Shown here piece after piece: positions 23,510-36,507 of a DNA stretch of 64,000 bases (within the stretch, counting starts at the first letter, position 1; each line of letters begins with the position of its first letter). The stretch comes from Marthasterias glacialis (lineage: Eukaryota > Echinodermata > Asteroidea > Forcipulatida > Asteriidae). Made by a program: the position numbers and the translations under genes. Under the pieces are notes generated by a model. The model searched no databases and was not told the origin of the DNA. It was given only the letters and a program-made list of their open reading frames with translations. The stretch is taken from the NCBI GenBank assembly GCA_911728455.2, contig OU452240.1, forward strand, positions 7,101,352 to 7,165,351. The letters run 5' to 3'.

Positions 23510-23641
23510 TAAGGCCGTGTCCGAATGAAGCGACTTTGGCTGCGGTAATGGCTGTTGGCTACAACAACAGCGTTGAAGAATAGGACTCTTTGGCGTTCCG
23601 GCCGTAACCATTGCCGAAGCCATCAATTCGGACACGGCTTA
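23510..23641. mobile_element. MITE, AAGGCCGTGTCCGAATGAAG family (copy 1)
   Basis: Starts AAGGCCGTGTCCGAATGAAG and ends with the complement (CATCAATTCGGACACGGCTT). A second copy, with the shared core GTTGAAGAATAGGA and GGCGTTCCGGCCGTA, lies at 47059-47190. TA borders are plausible. Confidence 0.85.
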
Positions 23642-24555
23642 AGTATGAGATATACCCTTTTACCAACAGACGGCCGTGCTGCAGCATCTCCCTAGCAACA
23701 ACCATAACAACCAGTTCGGTCAAGGCCCTCAATCCAAACAGAAGGCTTGCTTCAGTAACTATTCCCAACCTGAAGAAGAAATTTTCAAGAGAAAATGAAA
23801 ATAAATTGATCTTTATCATGGAGTCAGTATTTACTATTTATGACACCAAGTTTATAAAGTGATAAAGAACTTAACAAAATATATTTTTTAAAATTATAAA
23901 TGAAGATGAATAGAACAATTATTAAAACACTGAGATTTAAGGACGTCACTGATCACAGCGCCCTCAATCCACAATCACACACTCAGAAATAAACATTCTT
24001 TCTCCTAATGACGAGTAAAGCTTGCTGTTCGGAACGTCGAGTGAAACACCAGTTATTCTCAGAACCACCCACTCAAGAGTACGGAACTCCTGAAGGGACA
24101 GGTAAACAATATTGAAAAGGTGAAAAAAAGTTGAAACTATTTCATTCCCTCGAAATAATTGATCGGCTACGGAGCCCTCGATATGCCATTCAACTTCCAC
24201 GTGTCTTTTCGGGAACTAACAGCGGGTTTATTTATGTATATTTATTTGGTTTTTGTTCAGGTCTTTTACTTAGCAATAAAATTAAAGTTTCATCAGTAGA
24301 GGTAGAAATAGAGGGAGACGAGCGTATAAACGGAGTTCTGTATAGACCAATCCAGGCAGCTCGTTCATGGGCGGTTATACCACCGCAGCTATGGCCGCCG
24401 CAAGGGCGCGTCAACGTGCACGCACTGTGAATCCTTCCTGCTGATTGGTACATATGCGCGCTGACACGCTATTGTCTCGTCGCGCGCGTGTGACGTCACT
24501 CTCCTTCATTTGCAGGGAATTTCGCAAAAAGTTAAACACATTTTAACTGGGGCGA
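23642..24555. other. Intergenic; no gene recognised
   Basis: A GC-rich stretch at about 24340-24490 contains TAGACCAATCCAGGCAGCTC, which resembles the ends of other TAGACC elements here, but no inverted partner was found. Confidence 0.4.
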
Positions 24556-25367
24556 ATAGACCGATTGCGCGACAATGTTGACATGCGGTCACGTGACCTC
24601 CTATTGGGTATAACGCCATACAGCTGATGGCAAAATACGTATAAAGAGATAGGCCGTGACACAGAGTTAGTACGAAAACAGTCGATTTTACTTTTGTTGA
24701 GTGATAAATTAGTTAATCAGCCCCTTTATTTAAAGTAGTATGTTGTGGCATTAATTTAAATCACATCTCTGTTTCATAATTTAACAGAATTCTACTAAAA
24801 AGAGTTTTTTAGCCATGCACTACCGGCGTCAGACGACTTTTAATAAATTATAGCCCCCCGTCTGTTATTTTGTTTGTAACGTAGGCCTAAATCACTTTAA
24901 AAAAAAAAGAGGATAAACAACGTTGGAAAAGTGAGCATTAATACCTAGCCTTGCAGAATTCCAAATAGGCAAAGGAATCACACAGTTTTTGAACGCATCT
25001 TCTTTGGAGGATTTCAGCTTCAAAACTTTGTAATTTTTGTGTTGAAAAGTGTGTGGTGATCGCGGTCGTCTGGCCTAACGTTCCGTCGCGCGCTGTACTC
25101 ATCGTGTCGTGCACATTTATACGGTACTTTTACAATTTTCAAGACTTGCTGGAACTGTCCTACTGGCTTTATTCAGCTACTTGAAGGTCTCTGGTACAAG
25201 CTCTGGAATATCTTTCATAGATTTTGAGCAAGAAAAGCCTCGATCGAATAAACTAATTGCATTAATCATCGTGTACCGTACCACCCTTTCCTATGGAGGA
25301 TGTCGTGTGTGTTTACATTTAATACCCAAAAGTGGTCACGTGACGCGGATCGCGCAATCGGTCTATT
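24556..25367. mobile_element. ~0.8-kb TIR element, AATAGACCGATTGCGCG
   Basis: The left end AATAGACCGATTGCGCGA is complementary to the right end TCGCGCAATCGGTCTATT. GTCACGTGAC lies close inside both ends (about 24589 and 25335). No coding capacity; the internal open frame 25109-25426 has no motif. The TAGACCGAT start resembles the 5335 and 53936 elements and the last bases of the window. Confidence 0.65.
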
Positions 25368-25477
25368 GTTCGTCACGAATTTGTGACGTCAAATTCACTT
25401 CGCCTTCGCATTCGCGTGAAGTATGAACCGGGCTTAAAACACCAAACGAGCACTGCTCGGATAAGTGTATACTAGTC

Positions 25478-25691
25478 TTAAAGGGGCTGTATCGTCATGA
25501 TTATAGCAGTAAATGAATTAACCTAGTTACTAAGCGCGCGTGCGCACAGGCGGTCACATCCCAGTCTGACAAGGACGGCACCCTTTGGTGGTTCGACCGC
25601 AAGCGTGCGCGTGTGCAGCATCTGGTCGAGAGTTCATATTTCTATGCACAGTCACAGGCCTGCTATAATCATGACGACACAGCTCCTTTAA
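25478..25691. mobile_element. MITE with ~28-bp TIRs, TTAA-type family (copy 2)
   Basis: TTAA at 25478-25481 and 25688-25691 flank the TIRs AAAGGGGCTGTATCGTCATG / CATGACGACACAGCTCCTTT. Better preserved than the copy at 290-500. The interior carries GCGCGCGTGCGCAC and CGACCGCAAGCGTGCGC as an inner imperfect inverted pair. Confidence 0.85.
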
Positions 25692-28024
25692 GTTGTCGGC
25701 GTACAAAGTAAAAACTTTAGAAAAACTTTTCAATATTTTGTTTTACCTGTCTCTTCTTTCTTTTTAGGGGCTCCGTATAACAGAGTGTGGTGTCATTGCA
25801 AACCCGCGTCTCAGAGACCGTCTTGTTTCTTTCGGTGCCACTGATTTGTGACAGAGCAAACATCCGGGTGGTCTCAGAACCACGCTCACTAGTAAATAAA
25901 TGAATAATGTACATGGTGGCATCACAAATCTTCACCTCACAATCATAATGTCTGGTTGAATTTGATGTTGAAATTCGTTTCGTAGCCTTGAGTGTAAACA
26001 ATCTCACGAAGCAAAATTTATTTATTTATTTTGTCCAAACCAACAGCAGAAGAACCTCCAATTACAGGAAAGGGTAAATAAAGATAATTTAATCTGTATA
26101 TTTAATAATATAGATCGAAAAAGTACATAAATGTTAACAATTTAAGTTTGATATAATATTAAATAAATAAGTATATAGATTCATAAATAAATATATAAGG
26201 AAATAAATAAACAAGTAAGTAAATAAATAAATACACTGTACATAAGTAAATAAATAAAGAAAGAAAGAAAGAAAGAAAGAAAGAAAAACATTAACAAGTA
26301 AATAAATACAATCATGAGAACAACAATACAGAAGCAAAATTATAAATATAAATACATAGCCTAAAATATAAATAAACAAGTAACTAATAATAAAATCATC
26401 AGGTATTGGTAAATGCTAAAACATGTGAAATCTGATTACGGAATGAGTTGAGTGTAGGTGCCCCAAAAACATCACAAGTTCCATGGAACCCGTTATAGGT
26501 GGATTAAATCCTGGGTATTAATCCATGCTTTGTCACCTCAACACGATTCCATGGAACATGTAGAATGTGTTTGTTGGCTTGCCTCGTACGACGATTACAA
26601 TCCGAACATACTCTAAGCGTAAAACTGTTTGGTCGTCACAGAAAATAACTCTTAAACAGAAAATATTACATCAGTGAAATTTCTACACTTTGTTAGTGAA
26701 TGGTTCCCTTCTTAATTTGTGCATGAAAATAAGCAGCCTCGAAATTCTATGGCAGCAATGCGCCCATGGTATTTTATAATGAGAGATACAGATACACACA
26801 AGTTACGGCTAATTGAAACTAATTTGCGAGCTTAAACATTTGCTTTTATTATCATCGCAATAACAGACCAAACTTTTACCTTCCACTGATTTTAGTTAAA
26901 ATGGTATAAATGGTTTTAACAGACTAGGATGAAGTTGTCATACACGCACCAAAAGACATCTCTCAGCGCAAGCAGACGAAAGACTGGGTGTAGCGTCTCT
27001 TCTCAGGTATGGGTTTCTGAACATTTACCAAGAATAAAAACAAATCGATTTTAAAAAGAAAGTTGCCTGGAATGATCATTTTAATCATCGATTGTGAAAC
27101 ATTTCCTTCTCATTTGGGTTCTTGCCCCATTTTCACCCACCAACATCTGTAAACGTGACAGCACAACTTCTAATTAAAAATACATATTTCATTTTGTAGA
27201 CTAATAGACTATGTTGCATATAAAGAGAACCAAAAGCCGGTTGTAATTACTTGTAGACTCATTTGCATCACAATTGATTGCTTGTCCTTAAGTCTACAGC
27301 ACAATCAATGCAGAGCACCTGGTCTCAAGACAGGTGTATTTACACTGCGCATGCGTCCCACTCCCTTATTGGTCAAACATGATTTGCGCTTACTCACTTT
27401 CATGACGACACATATATTCCGTATGTTTGGAGTACGAGAAGCTGGTACAGAAAGCCCATTGAATTTCAATGCTACATCGGAAATAAAAGTCGCCGAATTT
27501 CCAAGTAAATATGATGGAATGTTTGAAATCATTATTAGGTCAGTACCGATTTTAAAATAATTTGTTATTAATAAGTGAATGTAAATGTATCTGCCAGGCT
27601 TCTGTGAAACTTGCCTGAAGATTCTGGTTGCAGATGGATACCTGGCGTGTAGAGGTGGAGTATTTTTGTGTTGACAAGGTGTTGCTATCGAAACGCAGAG
27701 CAATACAGTAATATATGAACACACCTTCAGACATTGGGTAGTCCACATTTCTCAGTGTGGCTGTTATCTATGTCGTTTTGGTTTCATTTTTCGTAGGTTA
27801 TGTTTTCCTGTTATCATGTTTGCAGTCTTTGCTGGAATGTTGATGTTGGATTGACTGGGTTACCGTACCCGTGTTTTCCACCAGACGGAGCGCCAATGTA
27901 GGTGATTGCGTTCACTACTATAATGACAACACCGTATGCTGGTCTTTGCAGATAATTGTGTAAAATGTTCAAATAAACAGATACAAGTGTAAAACGTCTG
28001 GTGTCTACCAGTAAACAAAATAGC
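25692..28024. other. Upstream region of the Kv channel gene; low-complexity AT DNA
   Basis: 26010-26395 is an AAAT/AAATA-rich low-complexity tract with a GAAA microsatellite at 26258-26287. The rest is non-coding. 5' UTR exons or the promoter of the Kv gene could lie here but are not identifiable by eye. Confidence 0.5.
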
Positions 28025-28660
28025 ATGTTACCAAGAATGAGTGTTTCAATGGATCGAGTAAAGGAGGAAAATGATGGCGATGCTGATGGTGCCGAGCGCT
28101 CGGCCAGCGAGCATCTACAATCCGTACGTGCTGCCCAGACGAAACAAGACAACAAAATCCGAATAAATGTGGGTGGAGTTCGCCATGAGACCTACAAATC
28201 TACCCTGCGGAACATCCCAGACACAAGACTAGCATGGCTTGCTCAGTCAACATCCACAAACAGTACCGATTATGACCAGGTGAAGGGCGAGTTTTTCTTC
28301 GACCGGCATCCTCGAATGTTTGATGCCGTACTGAACTATTACCGCATCGGTAAGCTACACGCTCCCAGAGATGTCTGTGGACCGGTGTTCGAAGAAGAAC
28401 TTCAATTCTGGGGTATTGATGAGAAACAAATTGAGGCGTGTTGCTGGTCTTACCACACCCAGCACCGAGATGCCCAAGAGACTCTAGCTAAGCTCAACGG
28501 GCCAAACTTTGAGAATAGTGACAGTGAGGACGAAGAAGATGTGGCAAAGATTTTTGGAATTGAGGAGGTTTACGAGAGAACAAGGACAAGCTGGTATGGC
28601 CGTATGCAACCAAGGATATGGACGCTGCTGGAAGAGCCTTATTCGTCACGAGCTGCAAAG
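28025..28660 (+). CDS. Kv3/Shaw-type voltage-gated K+ channel, exon 1 (N-terminus and T1)
   Basis: Encodes residues 1-212. The start is the ATG at 28025 (MLPRMSVSMDR); the open frame before it begins at GTG. A variable N-terminus (~42 residues) leads into the cytoplasmic T1 tetramerisation domain (NKIRINVGGVRHETYKSTLR, residues ~43-136), which assembles four subunits of the same subfamily. It contains the zinc signature HX5CX20CC exactly (HAPRDVC, then CC 20 residues later), which is found in Kv2-Kv4 families but not Shaker. EFFFDRHPRMFDAVLNYYR and GPVFEEELQFWGIDE are Shaw hallmarks. The exon ends just before S1 (YSSRAAK|) at a donor GTAAGA (28661), phase 0. Plasma-membrane channel subunit. 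Confidence 0.95.
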
Positions 28661-29098
28661 GTAAGATAACCTTGGCCCAAATCCTTGATTTTATACACAA
28701 AGCTGTTTTTGCTGTTGTTTGTTTGGGGTTTTGAAGTAATGAAATTTAACTATTTTTTTCCCAAAATTTTGTACTTTAGGTTTGCATGTGAAGCATGTTC
28801 ACCGGAGTTTAGTCCATGGATATGGCCAAAAGTAGCTTGTTATTATACCAAGGCTTTCTTGGTCAAGTTCCCTGTGTGAAGACTGATAACATTAGCAGCT
28901 CCTGTACTGCCATTTCTTTAAAGGGACCTGACGACTTAGTTCTCCGCCCCTCGCTATGGTTGATTTAAGTCAGATTGAAAAACCCAAGATAGCTTCAGAA
29001 CGATGTAAAGCTGTACAGTGTCAGCTTTTTAGTGAAATGTTTTTATTTCATCTCCAAAAACATTTGTATGTATCATTTTAAAACATATTCAAAACCAT

Positions 29099-29403
29099 CA
29101 GTGGCGTAACTAAGGGGGGGGGGGAACTGAAATCTGGACTTTGAGATTAAAAATTACCAGAGAATAAAATGTTACATATGATGAGCTTTTATGTAGTAAT
29201 TTCAATGTTTTTAAAACTATTTTTTTAATCATTTACACGCACACTGTTTTGTTTTACTGCAACACGTCAGAAGAGCGCCGAAAGGGGCTATTTTTAGGAA
29301 AAATACAAACGGAAACTACAGTTTTATTTGGCCGAAAGTTCCCCCTAGGAAAACTGTTGCACCCCTTGTGTTCCCCTAAAAATGTACCTTCGTTACGCCG
29401 CTG
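29099..29403. mobile_element. hAT-like non-autonomous element (CAGTGGCGTAACTA family)
   Basis: Starts CAGTGGCGTAACTAAGG and ends CGTTACGCCGCTG. The flanks aaaaccat (29091-29098) and ataaccat (29404-29411) match at 7 of 8 positions, fitting an 8-bp hAT target duplication. Non-coding interior shared with 9978-10139. Confidence 0.8.
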
Positions 29404-29483
29404 ATAACCATTCACATTGGGCACAATGATGTATTTCAGTTACGTTAACCATTCCAAACGCACACGATTTAAAACTCCAGAAG

Positions 29484-29582
29484 TAGCGTCTTTGGCTGTG
29501 TCTACGGTGCGAGTTTCCAAGAACGGTGATGTTTAGCAGGACGAAACTGTGACCTAGCCGTAGCCTCAGCCAAAGTCGTTAC
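29484..29582. mobile_element. ~100-bp hairpin MITE
   Basis: The left end AGCGTCTTTGGCTGTGTCTACGG (in parts) pairs with the right end CCGTAGCCTCAGCCAAAGTC. Possibly distantly related to the 23510/47059 family (shared CGACTTnGGCTnCGG). Confidence 0.5.
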
Positions 29583-30984
29583 TTTTGAGCCTTGCTCTCG
29601 AAAAAAACGCTGATGCAATATGATTAAAACAAGTTCGGCACAAAATAGACCTACATCAAGTTTGCTGTTGCGACTAAAACCTAATTTCTCCCTCGAAAAT
29701 ATAAAGTAATTTAAATCAGATAAGTTAATGCATTCATTTGAAAAAAGTTTCGGCTCGGTTTCTTTAGAGAACTCTGTTTTCACAATCCCGATAATTGCAT
29801 TTTGAACAGGCATACGTGTACGCAAACAAGTGTGACGTGTACACATTGTGTATTTCCACAACAACCAATACGTCACATAAGTTAACGTCACATGACGCTA
29901 ATATTCTAATAAGTCCAAGTGGTCTTGTTTCGGTAACTCGTCCACAACTCGAAAGGAAGTTCAGAAAGTTAAACCTCACAAAGCTTGGTTGTCAGCTGTT
30001 AACGTTTTGCTGTTGTTGTTGTTGCTGTTATTACTGTTGTTGTTGTCATAATTACCTGTTTTGTTGTTACTGTTGTAGATTCGTCGGTGCAGTGCTGTTG
30101 GTGTTTCACATACGTCAATAATCTTATAAAGACCTCCAAAATTATTTTTGAAAAAAAAAATGTTTCTTTGTTTTTGTTTTAGATGAAGTGCATTAGGGCA
30201 CGACAGTGCCCACCTATGTAGACAACGTAAAGTCTTTCATCAACCCCATTATACCCCAAAATTAAATTGCACCCGGTCTTGAAATAATGAATTATTGCCC
30301 GGAAAACGGAAATTAAAAAAGATTCGATATAATTGATTAATATTGTCTTCCATCGTAATCCAAATCACAACAGTTCCACAGGTATTCTTGTCATAGGCCC
30401 CGGCAATTAAACAAATTGTTTACTGGGCCTAGCTTACCAAAAATAACACCCTCCCGTTTTGTTTTAGTTTTGTGTTATTTTTTCTTGTTGTTATTACTAT
30501 TTTTGTGTGTATTGTTGAGGAAGAACCAAAAAAAGTTAACTTAAGAATGAACAAATTTCCTGGAAAAAATTGACTGACTTTCAGCATCTGTATCTTAAAT
30601 CGGTTGATCGTGACGTCTTGATAAATTCTTGACTTGCTGATAATTATCGCGAACTTTCCCGAACCAGTTGATATCGTTGAAACTATTTCAGTTATGGATG
30701 GACTCAGAAAAATGCCTAGAGTGTTAACAGTGTAGCAATCGTGCCATCTTGATTTCATATAAATGCCGTCCATATCATTACGGTACCTTAAAGGTACAAG
30801 ACAGAACCAGTATTCATTCAAATGTTGTTTTAGGCCTATGTTAGTAACAATCTGAAAGCTTACTGATTAACACTGTCATACCAGTCCCAATCTTCCATAG
30901 AAATTTATCTGTCTGAAATACTGTCATGGTCAAGAAAATAGAATTTGAAGACCCGAATTTTAATTTCGGTTGTAACAATCGAAA

Positions 30985-31085
30985 TTAAGGACAATGTGTT
31001 TACAATGGTTTTTCACTATTTTCTTCTGACTCGGACGACGGATTGAGCCGAAATTTTCACCTTGTTTTCATGAACGATACAACGT
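30985..31085 (+). mobile_element. SINE body fragment (family 4)
   Basis: GACTCGGACGACGGATTGAG and CCGAAATTTTCACC match the complement of 45711-45760, next to a tRNA-like B-box there. Truncated fragment. Confidence 0.4.
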
Positions 31086-31258
31086 AAGAACACTTCACTT
31101 TCAGCTTTACCTTACCTTACCTAACCTTTTTGTGCCTCCTGGCATTTAAGGCCTCCACAATACTAAACCATTCATCCTTATGTTTTGCTGTTTTTCTGTA
31201 CTTCTTGGGTTATGTTACATGTTTGAATTGCTTCATTGAGTTCATTAGTTGACTTAAA

Positions 31259-31313
31259 AAACAACAACAAACAAACAAACAAACAAACAAACAAACAAAC
31301 AAACAAACAAACA
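31259..31313. repeat. (AAAC)n microsatellite
   Basis: About a dozen AAAC/CAAA tetranucleotide units in a row. Confidence 0.95.
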
Positions 31314-33794
31314 ACCCAACATACAAACTATCAGCTTTACCAATCCTATGTTCTACCTAAGCTGTGAATATTATACATCTTTTTGGAGGAATATACATTT
31401 TTATTGAGTTTTATGACGACATTTGTGGTAATGAGCAGGGGTTGCCCCCATCTGGTTACGCCACTGCATTGCACAGCCCAATAAGTCTTAGGAGACGTGC
31501 CCAAGGTGCTCCCCCAAACTTCTCAAGGTTGTAAATCTGTTGAGTAAATCCTAGTTGAAGTTTTCAGCTTTTAATGTATCCAGCAGAGGACATAAAAAGC
31601 TAATTCTGCACCTTTTCCCCATGTGCTGCATCCATAGTTTTCTTACAATTTTGTAAAATTGAGCAGAAAACTTCTCTTTGTTTTTAATTGAAATGACTTC
31701 TTCCAATATCTTCCCCAATAGTAAGGAAAGTAAATTCTCAGGGAACCTAAACTTAAGATAGTGTACTTCTTTAGTTTTGCATTACTTACCGGTACGTCAA
31801 ACGAGGCAAGAGAAAAAACGTACATTATGGTTAATGTTATTGTCGTGGAAAAGGTAAACAAAATTCAAAAGCTTTTATTTGTTTGTAAGGTACAGCAAAA
31901 GCCCCCACTGCCTACTTCAAATCTGTCTAAATGCAATTGAAACTCAAGTGTTGGTTTTGTGGTTCAAAGTCTGTCGAGAATTCGACATTGCGTAAAGATT
32001 GATTGACAGTAGCAACTAGAATCGAATACTTAACTCTAATGTGTTTTTATGAGAAATATAGGTGCTTTTTGGTATTCGATTCTAATTACAGACAACTATT
32101 AAAGTAGTCATAATCGATTCTACGTCTCCGAATACGACTTACTTGTTTTCTGGCTGGGATACATATCTTGATAATTATAATCGATTCTAAATAATGCTTC
32201 GGTTGGAAAAATATTCGCCTTCAGTTCAGATAAGAAATTGTCTGTTAATGCAATTGTATCCACAACGAAGACTATCATATCCGAATTACTTCAAATTTAT
32301 TCAACCCTGGAAAAAGTGGCACCACTATTGAGAGAGTTGATGTATTGGACTCAGCACACGATGACGGTGAATTGTCGACTGCAGCGGAAAGAAAGGCCAT
32401 TGAGCGGCCGTTGTTCAAACATTTCTGCCGGCTCGGCTGCTTCGTTCCCACGCGGTAGTGGCATTTTTTTTTTGAATTACGTATCCCTTTACATGCATAA
32501 TTGAGTGTCTCTCACTTCTATATAGTGGTCTTTGCATCAGTTTAATGTAAACTGATTCGAGTTTTTAAAATTCAAGGAAACGGCATGTTAGTGGGTAATA
32601 AGATGTGGAACAATCTGGATATAGGCTTATAAGATACCATTGAAATGTAAACAAATTTGATTAAAAGTGTTTTTTTTATGATCTTGATTCTATCTTTTTG
32701 AGACTTTCTGCTCAGATCGAAACGTGAGTTCATTATCCACATTGCATTTTTACCACACAGTGCCATAAGCAGTTTTGCTATAACTTGTATGTCTCAGTAG
32801 AGGCTCTTTTTAAAAACAATTTTAATTAATCAAAGTGTCACCTGAGTAACATATGGGGGAAAAAACCTCACATCTGGTCAAGAGAAGAACGGTTCGCATT
32901 AATTAGTAAACAATATTTAATTAAAAAACAATCGCGGCAGGTGAATTGTTTTCCTGTAATACCGTAATACGCCATATTTTCACATCGATTAGGTTTTTGA
33001 GATAACAAACACCATTGTAATGATGTTTTTCCAAGCAGCAATAAATGGCGGATGGAGTTTGATGACGACTGTCCAATCTATCTATTATTCCTTTTCATAG
33101 TTTTAGCGAAAGGGTTGCTTTGCGAGGTAAACTACCGTACCTTTATACTGCGCTGCACATACCGATAATGACTGAGTTACGTTAAAAGGTACAGCATTTA
33201 AAAAATTCAACGGACATTATTCTGAAAACGACATTCTGTTCGCTATTCAAGCCGGAACTTTTGTCTATATTTACGTTTCCAAAGCTTGGATTGCGTAACT
33301 CAGTTTAAACTGGGATCTCACACGTTCCAAGTTTTGCCCATTATTTTCATGCAACTTGTTTACTTTTTAGACAATGTCAATAAGTATCAGCTGTTAGGTT
33401 TTAAAGGGCAGCATGTGTTTTTTTTTTTTTTTACTTCAGCAAATTTATTTTGAAAATAAAACAAAACTTTCACAACTTTCAGTACTGTTTTGTTTGCAGA
33501 GCTGGCGAAGTGTGATGTTTAGAAAATATTACTTATCGCACAAACATGAAACTAGAATTATGCACACAAACAAACCATTTTAAATGCCACTAGGTCTAAA
33601 GATTGTTTGAAAATGTTATGCAAATGTAATTTAGTTATTCTGTTCGAAGAAAATTGGTCAGAGTGAGTCTTTTACTACGGGACGAAATGCTTTCTAAAAT
33701 AGTGAAAAACTGATGATGTTTTTAATCACTGACGTAGCGTCATCTTCTGACACAGGTACACCCGCAACTATTTATTGGAAAGCTTTCAGCTAAA

Positions 33795-34193
33795 CGGTGG
33801 CGAAACTAGGGTAAAATTTTAGGGGGCACAAGGGGGTACACCATTTTTTCTAGGGGGCACTTCTGGCCAATTAAAAATGCACATTTTTCCCTAAACAAGC
33901 CCCTTTTCAACGCTCTTGTTATGCCGTTGAACATTTTTTTTATAAGATATAAGATAATTATCTGACATAGAGGTAAAAACAAATATACTGTCTGCGTGTA
34001 AATAGAAAAATAGTTAACAAATATTACTGAAATCACTACAAAATAGCTGACAAAATGTAACATTTTAGTCAGGTCTTTTGGAATCTCAAAAGTCCAGATT
34101 TCAAATTGGTGGTGGTGGGGGGGGGGGGGGGCACGGACATCAATGGTGGGGGGGGGGGGCTTGCCCCCCGTGCCCCCCTTAGTTACGCCACTG
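33795..34193. mobile_element. hAT-like non-autonomous element (CAGTGGCGTAACTA family)
   Basis: Left end CGGTGGCGAAACTAGGG, right end CCCTTAGTTACGCCACTG. The flanking cagctaaa (33787-33794) and cagataaa (34194-34201) match at 7 of 8 positions, as for an 8-bp duplication. The interior has long G/C runs near the right end (34113-34180) and shares CTGTCTGCGTGTAAATA with 37850-38111. Confidence 0.8.
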
Positions 34194-35466
34194 CAGATAA
34201 ATGGAAAATTGATTAATCATTGTAGAAAGATAGTGAGAGATAGAGAAAAAAAAGTTAATTCCGAGAAAAAAGAACAAATACACATTGGATAATTTTATCG
34301 CCAAAGAAGACGGGATCGATTTACCTCATTGGCCGACATCAAGCGTTACTCAAAAGCTCGCCTGTGTTTTTCGGAATTGCGATTTTCGGTGAAAAGGTTT
34401 ATCAAGTGAATTCAATGTGGTCCCAACGAGGATTTTCTAAAAGGAGTGATGAAGCTCTACGCATAATTGTAACAGGTCGTGAAATTTTGTCAATCTTATC
34501 TTTAAGACCCAGCTCAACATCGGTAAGAGGAAAAACAGAAATGTTCACAGATTTACATATACCTTACATAAAAAGATAATGATGGTGGAAAACTTTTCTT
34601 GAAATATTTCTGCCTGAACTGTTGTCGTTTTTTAATAATAAATGAAATAAGATCCAAAATTAGTTGTCGTCTCAGTGAGAGGACAACACTGCCTATATGA
34701 ATGCGTAAAAAAATGCTGAATGCATTTTAACCGTTTTCTCGCAAATGCAACAACGAAATAAGCTGACATTTTTACAGGTTGGTTTTATTACAAATATCTT
34801 GATTTGAGCAAAGAATGGAAGCATTTATAGTCAGTTTACGAATGTTGAGCTTGGGCTTTAATCAACCCATCACTGAAACGGACGCTACCGTTTGCGAGAA
34901 ACAAGAAATAAACCAAATCTTTTGGTAAACTGATGTTGTTTGTTTTGAAAAAAAAAGATTTTTTTTAAACAAAATTTCTCGGATATCAATTAATAATAAA
35001 TCTGTAAAGAAGCACATGTAAAGAAAGATTAGATAACCACCTGATTCCGTCATAAATATTTTCAAATGTCACGAAAAGTTTACAACTGTCTTTGAAAAAA
35101 AGTTTACATAATTTCTGAAGTGCTTTGAAGTGGATGCGTGTTAAAATGGGTGTGCGATTTTCGTTCTCAGTTTGTGTTCACAATTTCCACCATACACTCG
35201 ACTGTGACGCGACATGGTGTATTCATTATTAGTGCATTACACAATAAGCTATGTCCTCTCGAATCTTTTTTTTTCTATCCGTCATTTTTTATCTTGAACG
35301 GCGCACTATAGTTGGCAGGTGGTGATGATTCTGTTGCTGGAACTAATAACATCATCTCTTCAGTGTTCCTATGATTTGTAAGGGTTTATTTAATAGTACG
35401 TGTTAGGTTCAAAGAAAAGTGTACAGAACCAGTGTGTTTTAAGCGTACAAATTGCTGGTTATAATT

Positions 35467-35823
35467 CAAATAAAATAATACTAATAATACGAATAACTAG
35501 TTCTTATATAGTGCATTTCACAATAACGTCTCAATGCGCTTTACATTAATGCCCTGGTCGTTGGGCCAATAACATTCCTGTCTCAGCTCCCTGGGGAGTA
35601 TACAGCCCCGAGCTGCTGTGGCGCTCCGAAGGCTTTTTCAAACACAATATCAACCTCTACCCTCGCAGGTACCCATTTATACCCCTGGGTGAAGAGAAGC
35701 AATTATAGTAAAGCATCTTGCTCAAGGACACAAGTGTCATGACCGGGATTCGAACCCACACCCTGATGACTTGACCACCAGAACTTGAGTCCGGTGCATT
35801 AGACCGCTCGGCCATGACCCACT
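35467..35823 (-). mobile_element. tRNA-derived SINE family 1, full length
   Basis: The minus strand reads GTCATGGCCGAGCGGTCTA (A-box), GGGTTCGAATCCCGGTC (B-box), TGACACTTGTGTCCTTGAGC, a ~180-bp body with GTGGCGCTCCGAAG-type words (complement) and a short AT-rich tail of ATT/AATA units at 35467-35497. It lies antisense in Kv intron 1. Other copies: 9046-9255 (tail), 9908-9977 (head), 42498-42640 and 60181-60370. Confidence 0.88.
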
Positions 35824-36227
35824 AACTATTATCATATTAGTTGAATATGGTTTGTTGAATATATTTTAAAACGATTACCATTCTGGTCGGACTTTATTGT
35901 GCTGTTTAAAGAAATTTGGATAGCTTTAGATCACCACTGACTGCCACAAAGTACCCACTCCCAGGCTGGCATATTGGGTGCATATGTTTCTTGTGTTTGT
36001 ACGGGTAGTATCATCAGGAAACCCCAATGGCTTGTGCACTGTGGACTTAGTCTCGACCCACAGCCTCCTGTGGGGTTTTTGTGGCACGGGCCAGTTGGGC
36101 AGGAGAGCATACCGAGGGTAATGGGATTTTTAATGTAGCTCGTACTAAAATACAAACCCAGAGGAAAGAAACATTTTATCATATAGGTTTTGAGGCATTA
36201 CATGGTGAGGTATCAATGTGGATTTGT

Positions 36228-36507
36228 TTTGCGGTAACACCATGTGATTATATCTATTTTGCTATACAGTAGATTGTTCTTGTGAGAGCTCGATCCACTC
36301 AGCGAAAGTAGAAGTAGTCCCGGCCGATTTTCCTACCTCCCCAGGTATACCGGCACTTAATAAGCAGAACAGTTCTTTTCAGAACTAAGTTGTCCCCGGA
36401 ATTCCGAAATGTACGCCGCGGTAGTAGAATAAAAAGCAGGAAAATTTCTAACAAGAACAATCTACTGTAGCAAAGTAGATATAATCACATGGTGTTGTTA
36501 CCGCAAA
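36228..36507. mobile_element. MITE with ~55-bp TIRs (TTTGCGGTAACACCATGTG)
   Basis: The left arm GCGGTAACACCATGTGATTA, continuing ATATCTATTTTGCTAnACAG and AGATTGTTCTTG, is mirrored at the right end up to TTACCGCAAA. The centre is unique. No coding capacity. Confidence 0.9.

Noticed and set aside
32238-32504. 88-codon open frame in Kv intron 1
   Set aside because: No start context, splice support or motif; the AT-rich neighbourhood gives similar frames by chance.
35735-35822. tRNA-Ser/Leu-like sequence (also at 42498, 11400, 56040, 45678)
   Set aside because: A- and B-boxes are present, but the flanking arms do not close as a tRNA and all copies continue into a shared SINE body.
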